The translations under genes were made by a program, and so were the position numbers. Below, piece by piece: positions 43,175 through 55,733 of a stretch of DNA of 64,000 bases; the first letter of the stretch is position 1, and every line of letters starts with the position of its first letter. The notes beneath the pieces are model-generated. The model worked only from the letters and a program-made list of their open reading frames with translations. It searched no databases and was not told the origin of the DNA. Source of the DNA: Ceratodon purpureus (Eukaryota; Streptophyta; Bryopsida; Pseudoditrichales; Ditrichaceae); contig CM026431.1 in the NCBI GenBank assembly GCA_014871385.1, forward strand, positions 9,115,964 through 9,179,963, written 5' to 3'.

Positions 43175-46100
43175 TGAGTGTTAGACTTGTCATGTGCATC
43201 TGTGCTATACTTCGGTGCAGCGCATGCTTTGCTGCCTTAGTGAGACATGAGGTTGGTGGACAACCATTGCACTACAACATTCTATGATATTGAGGACAAC
43301 CAAGTTAGTGATTTTAGATAGGACCTTGTTAATTTTCTTGGTTCCTGCACGACTTTCGGCCTTGTCATGCTATCTTGTCGCAAATGTACTATTATATGAG
43401 AATCGAAAGAGACCGACACTAGTAAGAACGAGAAGCGGCGTTTGTATAAATCATCACATGTGATCAAAAAAAGACTTGAAATGCATTTTTCGAATTGGAA
43501 CAATGCTGTTTGTCAGGTTTTGCTTTTAGAGAGACTAGCATGTTTTGTTTTCAGAGTTATCCTTGAGTTTTTAGAAGATACAGGGAGTTCTGCTTTATTG
43601 TGCTATGTTTATTGTGCAAATAGCATGGAAGAGCTGGAGAGTGATGATCACAGAATATGATCTCAGAATGTGTGGTGCGTACAAGCTTGGTGACCTCAAA
43701 ACTTAGGAAAATTATTCCATCCTTGAAAATTAGTTTTCATTGATTTTAGAAATTACCAAGCTCTTCTACATCTGTAAGATATTTAGTGCAAGGAAATAAG
43801 ATCATGTTTAAATCAAAATCCATTTTATGTAAGTCAATTATTAGACGACTTCATCAATAATTCTATTATCATTAATGGTGATAAAAGGTACTCAACTAAA
43901 CACTTAAGTAAAAATTGATAGGATGGAGTCCACCATGCACCTTGAATGATGCTCGTGAGTGATATCATGTCATATCTCTAATGTGTGTCAAAATGCGTTG
44001 AAGGAATTATATTGGTTGAGGTGCATTGGATTAAATTGATAACTCTAAATCTATGGACTTATGTTCATGAGGTTAGACTTTAATCGCATATATTTTTGAA
44101 TGTTTCATATTGTTATTACAAAAGAGTGCTATTATTTATCATTTATTTTTTCCAAATGAACAAATATGATTAATATAAGTCATAATTTTTTAATATGATT
44201 TATAAGACTTTGAAATTTTGGTGATTTTAATTGAAGATCACAAGATTAGACAAGCTTCAAAAAAATACAAAAATTATTAGAATATCGATTTGACAATGAA
44301 GCACATTATGGAAATACAAGTCAGTCATTTCCATGTAATTTTGTATAGGAGTAGAAATTAGACTCGGAAACTCCCATTTTGTTAGTCATGCTCAATTACA
44401 AAAAGTACTATTTAGATGACCAAAATTCAAGATTAACCCCTGAAGTTGAAAGGCCTCAAAATTGCCAAAAACCCTCAAAATTAGACACTTTCAATACAAG
44501 GTGTAAGTTTTTAAGTTTTGATGTATTTTGGGGGAAATAACCGTAGGATCTAGTACCTTACTTGTACATGTATATGTACCCCAAATCTTAGATTCAAAAT
44601 CCTTACCGTTTGTGAGATCCTAACGTTATAAGTTGAAAAAAAGAGTTTTTTTTCCCTTATTGCAAAATGGGTTTCAAGTGTTTTGTGAGCCCAAAAAAAA
44701 AACAATTTCAAAAGCAAATTGGATGTGAGGCTCTTCAAATTCTTGTTTCATGGTTGGATTACAAATATGTCCATGCACTTTTATCCCTCATACGACCTAT
44801 AAAGCCTAAAGAAATGCTTGATTTTTCACATGGAGGTATGCTGAAATTCAAATACAAAGGCCGGTCTATGATAGTAAAAAAAGCATATAAAGAAATATTG
44901 GATTGAAAATCCAAGCGGTGGGATCATGCCTTCAAATTGTATTTACATGTACAAAAAACAAAACTTGAAAAAAAGTAAAATCTCAATTTTTGGTGAATTG
45001 TTGAAGTTTCTGTCATCTAATTAATTTTGGGCAGATTTTGAGCATATATATTGTGGTTTTGGGCAAATTTTAATATGCCCTAATAGTGTTTTCAAACTTT
45101 GACTGCGGATATCTCCTAAAGTATGAGAAATTTTGAAGCATGAATGGTCTTGTTAGAAAGATATGATATTTGTCTATATTGTGCCAAAATTACAACTTCA
45201 TCTTAAAAAATTTGACTTATGGGGAGCCTGACCAGACCCGAAATCATACCATTTTTGTTGAGTTGATGCTTTAGGGGTTAAATTGCAATGAGTCACAATT
45301 GCCAAAGTACACTGCATGATTTTCCAAGTTTTACACTTCAAACCTTGTGTAACCCTTAAATGTCTTCACCTATGTCCAGTTTAGGCAGTTTTGCAAAGAT
45401 GCACTATAAAACAAAATTTAAATGAATATTTAGAACTTGATGTATAAATAAAAGTTATACATTTTGAATTTTAGATCTATCTATATGGTTAAATCTATGA
45501 CTGCTATCACTATCTTTTATTATAAATTTTGAAACATAAAATTAAAAAATATTTTGTAATTAAATTATGAATAAGATATTGACAATAAGTGGATGAAATT
45601 TGTTGTAATTGGTTATAATGTAGTACTTTAAGTGTAGTGATTTTTGGAGATATTTTAGATGCTTGATTTTAATAGTTTTTTTCTTCAAGAACACTTTTAG
45701 ACCAAAATCTTTGAGATTTTTGGTGAAACACTACAACACAAAATGAGGGATGATTTTTTCAAAAAATTCTTTCCTTTTCCATCCAATCACACATACATGA
45801 AGCTAACTTTCCATAAAAAATTCAATAAAAAAATCACACCACAAAAAATGCATGACAGATGAGAAAATACGGATGAAATATGTACATCAGATAAAAAACG
45901 CCTGCTTGGGCAGTTAGGGATAAATCCGAAAATAACCCAAAAATCTTGAAATTTAATCACATGTTTAAAGCTTGATTATCTACTTACGCTTAAAATGTTT
46001 TGTAAAGAGTTTAAATTTCACATGCACACTGACTAGTACTTTGGAGCAACCACTTTCTGGTTGCTTAGAACAGAAGGAACTGAAACAACTTTTGACCAAA

Positions 46101-46408
46101 TGAGGTCACAGTTGTGTACAGATGTATTGAACTTGGAAATCAGAAGTTGGCAGGCGGTGAAAGAGCAGGCAGTTGCGCAATGTACCTCAACTTGAATTTA
46201 GTCATCATGCATTTGTAGCCATCATCTTGATCAAAAAATCATGCATTGAACTGGGAGTAGCATTGTTGCCAGGTGCACTCTGATGGGTTAAGGATGTAAC
46301 CTATCCCTCTCATCACCGCATCACCATAGCTTGATGGAGTGGACCATCTAAAGAAGAGAAACTTTGGTCGTCAAAGGAGACTGACGTGAAATTAAGTGTC
46401 TGTTCAAT
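43175..46408. other. Stretch without recognisable gene
   Basis: AT-rich sequence containing one copy of the dispersed repeat (44432-44674). Words such as TTTAGGGGTTA with CAATTTTGCC or AATTGCC recur near 40920, 44440 and 45290, which hints at further old copies of a repeat family. No coding motif was seen. Confidence 0.5.
44432..44674 (+). repeat. Dispersed repeat, copy 1
   Basis: About 240 bases starting TTAACCCCTGAAGTTGAAAG and including GGATCTAGTACCTTACTT and ACATGTATATGTACC. A copy with roughly 80 percent identity by eye lies at 63249-63486 in the same orientation. No coding content; the element type is unknown. Confidence 0.85.
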
Positions 46409-46554
46409 CTAGTGTTGGATTGTTATGGCATCTTTCTACAATGAAATCTTGGACCGTGGTTCATTCTAAATACCCGTTTGAGGTCCGCGGGTATTTAGAA
46501 TGAACCACAGTCCAAGATTTCACTGTAGAAGATGCCATAACAATCCAACACTAG
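46409..46554. repeat. Near-perfect inverted repeat, 68-bp arms and 11-base loop
   Basis: Left arm 46409-46476 starts CTAGTGTTGGATTGTTATGG; right arm 46488-46554 is its reverse complement apart from two substitutions and one extra T. The loop is 46477-46487. If transcribed it would form a long, almost unbroken hairpin. A 15-base direct repeat (GGAGTGGACCATCTA) at 46336-46350 and 46635-46649 flanks it, possibly a target-site duplication. Confidence 0.92.
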
Positions 46555-46649
46555 TTCAATCCACCCCCAATCCAATGCCCACAGGACAAAGGTATGGGAG
46601 TAAAGATCTACTCCCCCCTTTCGAGAGTAGACAAGGAGTGGACCATCTA

Positions 46650-48787
46650 TGTATTGTTCATTATTATTCATGTGAACTAGCGTGATACATAAGAATGACA
46701 TATTTTGATGCAAAATTATACAATTGGTAAGGACATTCTAGAGGATCCTTGCTCTCTCATTTACAATACAAAGCTGATCAAAACCTCACAGTTATCAACC
46801 AATATGAGGTGTCAAGGTTGGTGTTGGCAACCACATTATGAGGGCCGGTGAGAAAAATTTGCCCCATCATGAAGGTTGTCACACTAACTCACCTTGTAAT
46901 TCTTCTCCACACATGCAGTTCTACAAGCATACATAGAGTTTTTCTCCATCATAGGCAATACATTTTTTTGCACAATAATAACCAAATTACAACAAATTAT
47001 TTTCAGCCAAAATGGCCATCATAAATCTTGTGGGAAAATATGGATGAGAAACCAAACTTGGAACTTATATCATAAGCAGTTTGGATGAAAATTTGGATAA
47101 AATTAATAGTAAATAAATGAAAAATAATAATATTCAATTACAGATGAATGTATACATTGATTTAACCACACAATTAAATCTCATGTTACCAATTAAATAT
47201 TTACTAAAATATGTTAAGAATATCCTGATTACAGGGAGTTGTATCACTGACACCTCGAAATGAATCTCCCAACCGTGCCCGTCCACAAAACAGAATCTGC
47301 TGCCGACGGCCTTTCCAAAATTTCCGCTCCGGGCACCCCCTGCCCACCCTTCCCAGCAAGTGGCCGTCCAATCCGCCCCCTGCCCGCCTTGCCCGCCAGT
47401 CTCACCCAGTTGCAGCCGAGCACGCCTGCCAGCACAGATGCTTCCAAAGATCCATTGATCCCCCACAAGATTCCTAACCCTTCCTGTACCCCTAACAAGA
47501 ATTCTAAAACCTTCATAAATATCAAGTTCCAAGCTAAAAAATAAATCCAAAACAGTATCAGAAAAAAAATAAAAAAATCCAAAATAATTCAGAAAAAAAA
47601 ACCAACTCCCCAAATTCACCTCCTCTGTTGTGATTGTAGACATGTGAGATACCAAGTACCAACCCAGGTGCAGAATCTTCCGTGCCATGGGTGGTTGCAA
47701 ACTTGCACTTAGTGCTGGATGAGCCGCACCTGAATCCAAACAAAGCATAACTTAGGAACCGACTGAGAACTGCAACTTGTGTACCTGAATGGCGGAATTG
47801 GCAGCTGAATTCAGACAACAGTATCATAGATGCATGAATGAGAAAAGCCACAATCTCCCTCTTCTCCGAAAGTATCACAACATACAACAAACAACAACCT
47901 CCTCAACACATGCTCACTTAACTCAGTGCAATCTCTAAGTTGCCCCAAGCTCCCATCTCAATCCCTTGCTCCGGAGCTTTGAGGTGAGCTCAACAAACCA
48001 TCTCTCCCCTTGTCTGGTTCTGTGCAAGGTATGGTTCTCTCTGGTTGTAATCTATCTCTGGTGTTGTATCTGTCTGCTTGGTCTCCTTAGCCTTTGTCAT
48101 GTGTGCATTGATACAAGGCACTTTGGTGACATCATTGATACAAAGCACTTGACAAACAGACACTTAATTCACAGTGGAATGCTAAGAGTTTGTATTCCTG
48201 CATTTCTGGTCTATGCCGTAGGTTCAACTACTCTTGCTTGTTTTTGGTTGTGAATGTTGTGTGTGTGAGGGGTGGTGTTGATCTTCCTTTCAAAGTTGGT
48301 ACTTTTGCACTCCTGGTATGTGTGTTTGGGGGTGGAGAGGTGGAGGCTTTAGTGGCGCCGGCCACATAGATAGGGACTGGAGTTTTGGGCAAAGCTGCTG
48401 CCTTTGAAAGTTGGGTTACTTGTGGGCATCGGGTGTTTCGTTGCTTTGGATTAGTGTTTGGGTTGTGTTTCAGAGCTGTGAGGTTTGGAAGATGAGCTTC
48501 GTTGGTAGTGATGGCATTTACCTTTGAGGTTGAGAGTTGGGTTGTTTACAGGAATCACTTGTTGGGAATATAGTGTTTTGGTTTTTGGTCTTTTTTTGGT
48601 CAGGAGATGGGGGTTTTGGATTCGAGAGTGTTATGTTGTGCTTTGGTGTTGTAGAGGGATTGTTGCGGTGAGTTAGGATTTTCAGAGCTATTTCAGGATT
48701 TCTTTCGGTTACTTGCATTTGAGGGGAGGTTTTAGTGATCGTGTGGAGGGTTTTGGTGGTTTTGGTTTGGCAGGTAGTGGAGGAAGG
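46650..48787. other. Stretch without recognisable gene, upstream of ACR3
   Basis: Frames at 47134-47748 and 47260-47544 cross a GC-richer, proline-coding patch with no family motif. The region from about 47.9 to 48.78 kb is probably the ACR3 promoter and leader; the sequence becomes G- and T-rich there. Confidence 0.5.
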
Positions 48788-51225
48788 ATGGCAGCTCACA
48801 ACGAGATAATGGGTGCTCGCGTGCCGAATGATGGGTCGGAGGTCGGTTACATGAAGCGGCCGGTAGAGGAGGATGTGGAGGTGACCTGTAAGGTGAAAGA
48901 TGAAGAGTATTTGGGGAATGTGACGTTGGAGAGCGGGCGGGAGGGCCTGCGTTGCCGGTTTGCGTGGAGCACCAACGTTGCTGACTTCCCGGCTCAAACT
49001 CAGCAGAACAAGGACGTCAAATGCTGTTGCTCATCAGAGGTGCGGAGCTCTTGAATTGTCCTTTTTGAATCAGTCACTTCGTAACATTACCCTCATGTTT
49101 GTTAGGGTTAATTATCAAATTTTCGTCGTGGTTATCAGCTTGATGATCCTCGACTTTTCAGTCATTTCTTTCAAATTTTTCCTGTATGCTGTTGCAAACT
49201 CTGTGGCAGGTTCGTTGAGTTTGGAACCAATATGCATTTGTTTACCTTGTAATCAAGAAGAGTATCCTTGACCTCTGCTGCTTAATAGAAAGTAAAGGGA
49301 GTGGCACATAAGGTGGCAATGTCCACAATCTCTTCAAATTATGGGCTGTGACTGACTTGATCCTCTATAAAAACTGCCAGATGTAATTTGGCGGAGAAAT
49401 TCAGCTGAGTCATGTTTGGTTCAATTGTGCAGGCTGTGGAGGCAGCAACCAAAGTTTCAGTGGTGCTACCCACGGGTGAGGAACTCGTCTGCGACCCTAT
49501 CCTACCGAAGCGCGGATCAGACACCGTCAGTGAGTACCCAAGAACCCCACCATTCTATAGAAATCATATCAATAAATGAAATCGTATGGAATGCCTTCTT
49601 TCCAACTTCTAAAACGATGTAGGTTCTGCTGAGTATTGTTTTGTGCATCAATTTCACTATCCTGAAAGTGGATGAACTTGTGCTGCGTTTTAAATATCTG
49701 CTCACTTCACATTTGGAGGATTCATGAGTTAATGCTTTACCATTAAGTGCTGAAAGCTGAGCTCTGCAACGAATTTTGACCTGCTAATTAATCTTGTAGA
49801 GTTTCAAACCAGTGTCAACTTTCAAACCTCTTCAGGTTGAATTTTGTGTAACTTTCTACTAGCCGTAATTTAACCTGCGGTTTATTTACAGGAAAAAAAT
49901 ATGCTTATCTCTATGGTCCACATTGGTATGTGGACAATGATACTGTGTTATTTTGATTTCGTCTAATGCATGACTCCAAAACAGTTATGCTTTACTATGT
50001 TATATTGGGCAGCCATTTACACTGCAATTTTTCCCAGGATCTTTGCAACTGTGATCTAGCTGACAACAGCCCAATTCTGTGCAAAGTTTTGAAGAATAGC
50101 TCCGAATCCTTCTCAATTAGATATAGAGTGCCACCTTTCAAAGCTTGTGCTACTGTTCCATTGATCCACTGTGCCCATTGTTTAATCTGTGCAGAGGTGG
50201 CAAGTGTGTACAAGCGACTCTCCTTCATTGATCGCTACCTCTTCATCTGGATCCTGGCCGTCATGGGCATCGCTCTCCTGGTGGGCTACTACAGGCCCGA
50301 GGTCAAGGGCCGCCTCCAAGTCGCCGAAATCGCCTCTGTCTCCCTCCCAATCGCCATTGGCCTCTGGGTCATGATGTTCCCCGTCCTCTGCAAAGTGAAA
50401 TACGAAATCCTCCCCGGCATGCTCAAGAAAGGTCAGCTCACAAGGACCCTCACCGTCAGCCTCCTCTTCAACTGGCTTCTCGGCCCCGCCCTTATGACTG
50501 CACTCGCATGGGCCACGCTCCCAGACCTCGACCACTACCGAACTGGAGTAATCCTGGTCGGAATCGCCCGCTGCATCGCCATGGTGCTCATCTGGAACGA
50601 CCTTGCACGCGGCGATGCAGAGCTTTGTGCCGTCCTTGTGGCGGTGAACTCCACCCTCCAGATCATCCTCTATCTCCCCCTCGCCCTCTTCTACGTCAAA
50701 GTCCTGGGCGGCGGTACCGTCAACGTTGGTGTCTGGGACGTAGCCAAGAGCGTGTTGCTGTTTCTCGGCGTCCCTCTCGCTGCCGGTTTCATCACCCGCT
50801 ACACTGTGTTTGCGATCGCGGGGAAGCAGTGGTTCGAGAAGAAGTTTGTCCCAGTGATCAGTCCATTGGCGCTGATTGGGCTGCTGTTCACCATCTTTGT
50901 GATGTTCGCCAGCCAGGCTCACTCCATCGTGACGAACATTGGCGATGTGTTCCGGGTTGCAGTGCCATTAGTGCTGTACTTCGGTATTGTGTTCTTCTCG
51001 TGTTTGTTTATCTGCCGTGGTATCAAGATGCCGTATGAGGAGGTCGTGACACAGGCCTTCACTGCCTCCAGCAACAACTTCGAGCTTGCTATTGCTGTGG
51101 CGGTGGGCAGCTTTGGTATCGACTCTGCGGAAGCACTTGCTGCTACTATTGGGCCCTTGATTGAAGTGCCGGCGTTGCTGGCTCTTGTGTATGTCACCCT
51201 CCATCTCAAGAAGAGACTCTTCTAG
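48788..51225 (+). CDS. ACR3: ACR3-type arsenite efflux transporter, 3 exons, 459 aa
   Basis: ACR3 carriers move arsenite out of the cytosol, across the plasma membrane or into the vacuole. Exons 48788-49039, 49433-49529 and 50195-51225 join in phase to 1380 nt. Residues 1-120 are a hydrophilic extension with a Cys-Cys-Cys at 79-81 and TGEELVCDPILPKRG. Residues 121-459 are the ten-helix BASS-fold carrier: RLSFIDRYLFIWILAVMGIA, LPIAIGLWVMMFPVL, FNWLLGPALM, and GIARCIAMVLIWNDLARGD with the essential Cys at 243. SSNNFELAIAVAVGSFG supplies the conserved Glu at 413. An open frame also runs through intron 2 from 49966, but it lacks homology before residue 118. The family occurs in fungi, bryophytes, ferns and gymnosperms and is lost in flowering plants. 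Confidence 0.93.
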
Positions 51226-54200
51226 ACCCTTCATGGATCCCACCTCTGCATAAGAACTCGTGCACTGGATAGACATCGATGCCATTGATCGATACACTTG
51301 GACAGTGTTTTTTTGATACGGCTGCTGCCGTTTTTTTTCCGGGAGGTACTGAGCTGCCTCACATACTTTTTCAAGCAATTGATAATTGTCCAGTTGAGCT
51401 TCATGGTAGGAGTGGGTTTAGCATGAGTATTGAGAGTGAATTTATTGAATTCAGCTAGATTCACTTGGACTCTCTGCTATTGTAGCTCGTATCATAAGGG
51501 CTCGAGTAGACTGGGGGTTTCTTAACCCCTTCCTGGCCCAGCTTTGTATTCATTACTCTGGGCAATGAAAATCCTTTCATTTTGTGTCCCAGATAAGTAA
51601 GTTAAGAGGAATTTTTTTGTCAGCCTAGCGATACACTGATTTTGAGTCTTAACTGAACCTCTGTGTGAGTCTTTACTGTCGTCCGATTGTCTTGGTGGGT
51701 CTTGAAGGGATGCAACTTAAGTCTGCATTCTTGCATACCAGTCTGGGCCGTTATTGTTTTTAATTCATTAAAAAAACACTTGCAGACTAGAGCTTTGTTC
51801 CCATTCTTTCTTATTCATAGGGCACTTTGTTGGACTCTGCATGTAAGGCAGAAGCCATATTCCATTAAGGAACAAATAGAGCAATTAATATATCTTGTTG
51901 CTCATATACCAGTTTCACACTAATACATAGGAGTACTAATGAACTACTAGGTGTGTTTCATATTCACACTCCCTTCCATAGTATCTTTTTTGAGCAATGA
52001 AGGGGTTCAAACTGAACATCCATCTCGAAGGGTCACGTGTATATCTTTGTCATTCTCTAAACTTCAAGGGTTCACTTGGTATTTGAGTCTAGAGATGTCG
52101 TTTGATTGCCCACATTGAACAATACGGTTTTTAATGACACCTTGTCCAATACTCCGCATCAGTAGCTGTCTGATACACACAACCACATAAGAAATGGTAG
52201 CCAGCTTTGTGTTTACAAATCATCATTATCTAAGTTGTTTCATACTAGTGAAAATTTGAAAATGAGCAACAATATTGACGTACCTCAAATTTTTTGCATC
52301 TGTTTGGCATTGCAGGCGTTGCAGGCAGGATCATCTCGGCCCAAGTGGTGGGGAATAGACTCATTATACATCGAAATAGCAGTGGGTCTTTTTGCAATAG
52401 TGGCTGTGTGGTATTGGAATAAACGTCGACAGCGCAGCAGATGTAAGACAATTTAACGAGATATTAAACTTTAGCAACCATAAGGGAATAACAAAATATA
52501 GTTACTGTCCATAAGCGTCACATTTTCATTATTGATTTGTGAGCTAGGCATAGCTGAGCTTCACAACTTATAATCTGAAGACCAGATTTTCAAGCTCTGT
52601 TTTGATAATAACACCTTCAATTTGTCAGGAAAGTGATATGCCCCTGCCAGAATATCCCTAAATGAATACCGACGCAATACAAATGCAATAACCTTGTTTT
52701 CCAGTAAGATTTTCAGTACTGCCTGCAATGTAAAAGTAATAAAAGTGCAATATAATCTCAATAATTTTACTACAATACTCCTGCAATCTAAAAAAGCATA
52801 CAATATCCATAGAAATGAAATTGTCAATATTGCATCCGTAATTAATCAATACTTTGCTTCGCTATACTTAGTGCAATCTACTTTGCAACATCTCCATAAG
52901 TCGCATCAAAACTTCTGACGTTAATGTGCAGGAGGATACTCGGAGTAAAATTTTGCCCCATTATCTCTTGCTGAAGCAGATGACGGCCTTAGTGCTAGTT
53001 TGAAGCAGAGCTTTTGATGGCTGAACCGCGACCTATGGAAATTGTAACTCTAGAGACAATAGAGTTGTTAGCAAAGGTATTTCCTATTTGACTTACATAT
53101 CATGAGTTTTGATTCAACGTAATTTTATTTTCTTATTTTAAATAATTGTAGAGATGAAAGAGTTTGGTGATTATTTCATATTTGTTATGTAAGAGTTTGA
53201 TGGTCACTAAATTCAAGGAAAAATAGTTTTGTCGTCAAGAATGATGGTAAAACTAGTTTTGCTTTCAAGTGGAAAAGCATCAATGCACCAAGCTCTTCCA
53301 TGGTACTCAACTATTGGAGTAAAGATATAAATGCAAAAATTTCTTTCATGATGCAGTTCACGAAAAAAACAGAAGGTCAAGGGTGTATTTGTACATTAGA
53401 CGCAGAAGTGTTAGGATAGGTTAAGCATACTTTTTGTCCTGAATTTTAACACTCGTTTTTGTGCAATAGGGGTATAATACCATATCACTGTCTAATTAAT
53501 AAGATGGGACCTAACCAACAACCACAATACCAGTGGCTTTGATATAAAATTTCTGTTCCGCTGTGCACTGGTTGGTTTTAATCGCGTTGTTGTCCTGGTG
53601 CGAATCAAATCATGCTGCACCATGTCTTAAGCTCGGAGAAGTGAGAGAACTCGTTGCTAGAGAGGTCACCCTTTAATTGCTTTTGGACTCGAAACGGGTT
53701 CCCAAATTTATCAAGAAGAACAAGAGCACAAATAAATCATTCTGAGTGGCATTGTTGGGCCGGCAGATTAGTGGAAAGAATCGGAATGAGGCTCTACTTT
53801 GTGTGAAAGAGCCACTGCACTCGTCAATGTGATTGAGAATGCTATTCTTCCGGGTCATGTCCACGTGATCGGTATCACTCCAAACCAAGTGGCAAATCTC
53901 CACTTTCATCTTCTCATTTGGGGAAATAAGTCAAAATCGACTAAGTCCTTTGTAGACACCGGAGCTGCAATTTCCAACAGCTTTTTCCTTTGAACTTTTG
54001 AGAGATTCTGGAAGAATTCTAACCCTGGCATTCTCATCTGCACTCAATGGTTATGGTATGCTTTTCAGATTGGGGTCTCCATGTGCTCTTTTGGCATCCT
54101 CTGCAATCAGCAAAAGAGATAATGTATGCTCGTGGTAGTCCAAGATGTTGTTGGTGATGTCTTCACAAATGCAAAGCAACGCACCCTTCACTGACGAATT

Positions 54201-55733
54201 GTTACTCTGATGTCATAAGTATCTGAATCATAACCACCATATACACTTTCAATGAGCTCTCACTCCAAACATCCAATTTTTTTATGGCTGAATATTCATT
54301 CAGAACTCCAGTAGCATGTAATGTCATGTTAAGAGCAAAGATTAATCAAGACTCGTCTCCAGTTCGGAGTGCTAATTCACTTGCCAGACAAGGACATCCG
54401 TAGATCATCTGCCATTTGCCACCCACTCGAAGTAGCTTTCAGCATCCCACGACCAAGGACTGCAAGCTGGTGTTCACCCTCTTCCATATGTTGATCCATT
54501 GAACCTTGTTTTGCCAGCCAGTACACTAAGGTGTATGAACCAGAAACGAGCAACCAAAGTATCTAGATATCGTTATAATGTGTAGTGAAACTTTTCATAG
54601 TGAGACGTTTTGTTCTCCTTTTAGGGAATAACTTTGGTGGCTTTCTTGCATTTTCGTGGACTCTGCAGAATTCGTTGAACTGGGCGAAAGATGGCTTCAA
54701 GTGGCCTCTTTGGAGTCTACTTATTAAAACAACAGTAGTACCGATCATATTGTTGTTTGGAGGCATTTTGGAAATGATCCAGTGCCTTGGTAGTGCAAAA
54801 CTATAGACTCTATCTGATCGAATATAGGGTACATGGTATTTTATCCAGAAGCAGTCAGGCACTGGAGGGGTGTTTTAATGACTTCTACTTTGCAAGTACG
54901 TATGCTTTGTTCTTGCCTTCTGGAATGTATCTACTGGAATGCAGGGTCTCTGTTCTTGCGAGTGTAGGAATTGGGACTCGGCATTCCGGTTTGTATTTTG
55001 CAAGCGGTTGATTATGAGATTGGTGAAACAAGACATGTAGTGACACAAGCATTGTTTACACAAACAATGGCTCTGTAACAGTGTGAGCTCACAACAAAGA
55101 GTCAGAACTTGTTCAACTTGATTGTGCAATGTATTGTACATACATACAATAGTGGGGTTTTGATTGATGACCGAGTTTCCATAAATGATAATTAGTACAC
55201 ATCATGCTTCCAGAGCAATCTAGCCCAAATGCAAGAACCTATTCCCTAAACCAAAGCATCAGTATTCTACATAAACCTGCAGCACACTCTCCATACCAAC
55301 TCTTCGACTTCTATTGCCAGTAAACCTGGAAGGTATGAGTAACTATAATTCATAACTTCTGTCAATAGTGATGAAGTTGGTGCTCACGCATTTACAGGAA
55401 CTGAAACTCAAAGACAATAGCTCATGGAAATAAGGTCAACTTCCTGGTTTTGATTCCGCCAAGGAGAGATGGGCTGATCATTTGCCCAAAATGTGCTGCA
55501 GCGATACCCTTTACATCAAGATGGTATTGAATTTGACTCATTCCTGAGCTGCGCTTGAAGTGGTACCAGTGATGCCATTGACGCTTTGCATTTATGCACA
55601 ACATGGGTCATGCCGCCGAGACCCTATGAGAAGTCCAGCTCCACAACTTGCCAGTAACAGATCACTCAAATCATGCCAAAGCAGTAGAGCCGGTACTAAT
55701 CAATCATCTTGAGAATACAATGAGACAAAAACA
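51226..55733. other. Stretch with little coding evidence between ACR3 and the receptor kinase
   Basis: Besides the possible exon at 52316-52456, a short open start at 53019 (MAEPRPMEIVTLETIELL) stops at a GT and may be a 5' exon fragment, but nothing joins to it. Frames at 53673-53909 and 54563-54862 carry no motif. Confidence 0.45.
52316..52456 (+). CDS. Possible orphan exon with one membrane segment
   Basis: A good acceptor (tttggcattgcag) is followed by an open frame with SSRPKWWGIDSLYIEIAVG, a hydrophobic helix and a basic NKRRQRSR end. It vaguely recalls the membrane segment of CCDC47-family proteins (a Tyr-x-x-Glu-Ile helix followed by Lys/Arg). No adjoining exon in phase was found, so it may be a gene fragment or chance. 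Confidence 0.25.
   Translation, partial: ALQAGSSRPKWWGIDSLYIEIAVGLFAIVAVWYWNKRRQRSRCKTI

Noticed and set aside
47260-47544. Pro/Ser-rich frame upstream of ACR3
   Set aside because: No acceptor or donor in phase with the ACR3 exons and no family motif.
50182-50922. 246-aa His/Asp/Glu-rich minus-strand frame opposite ACR3
   Set aside because: Complement of a leucine- and valine-rich membrane protein gene; composition explains it.
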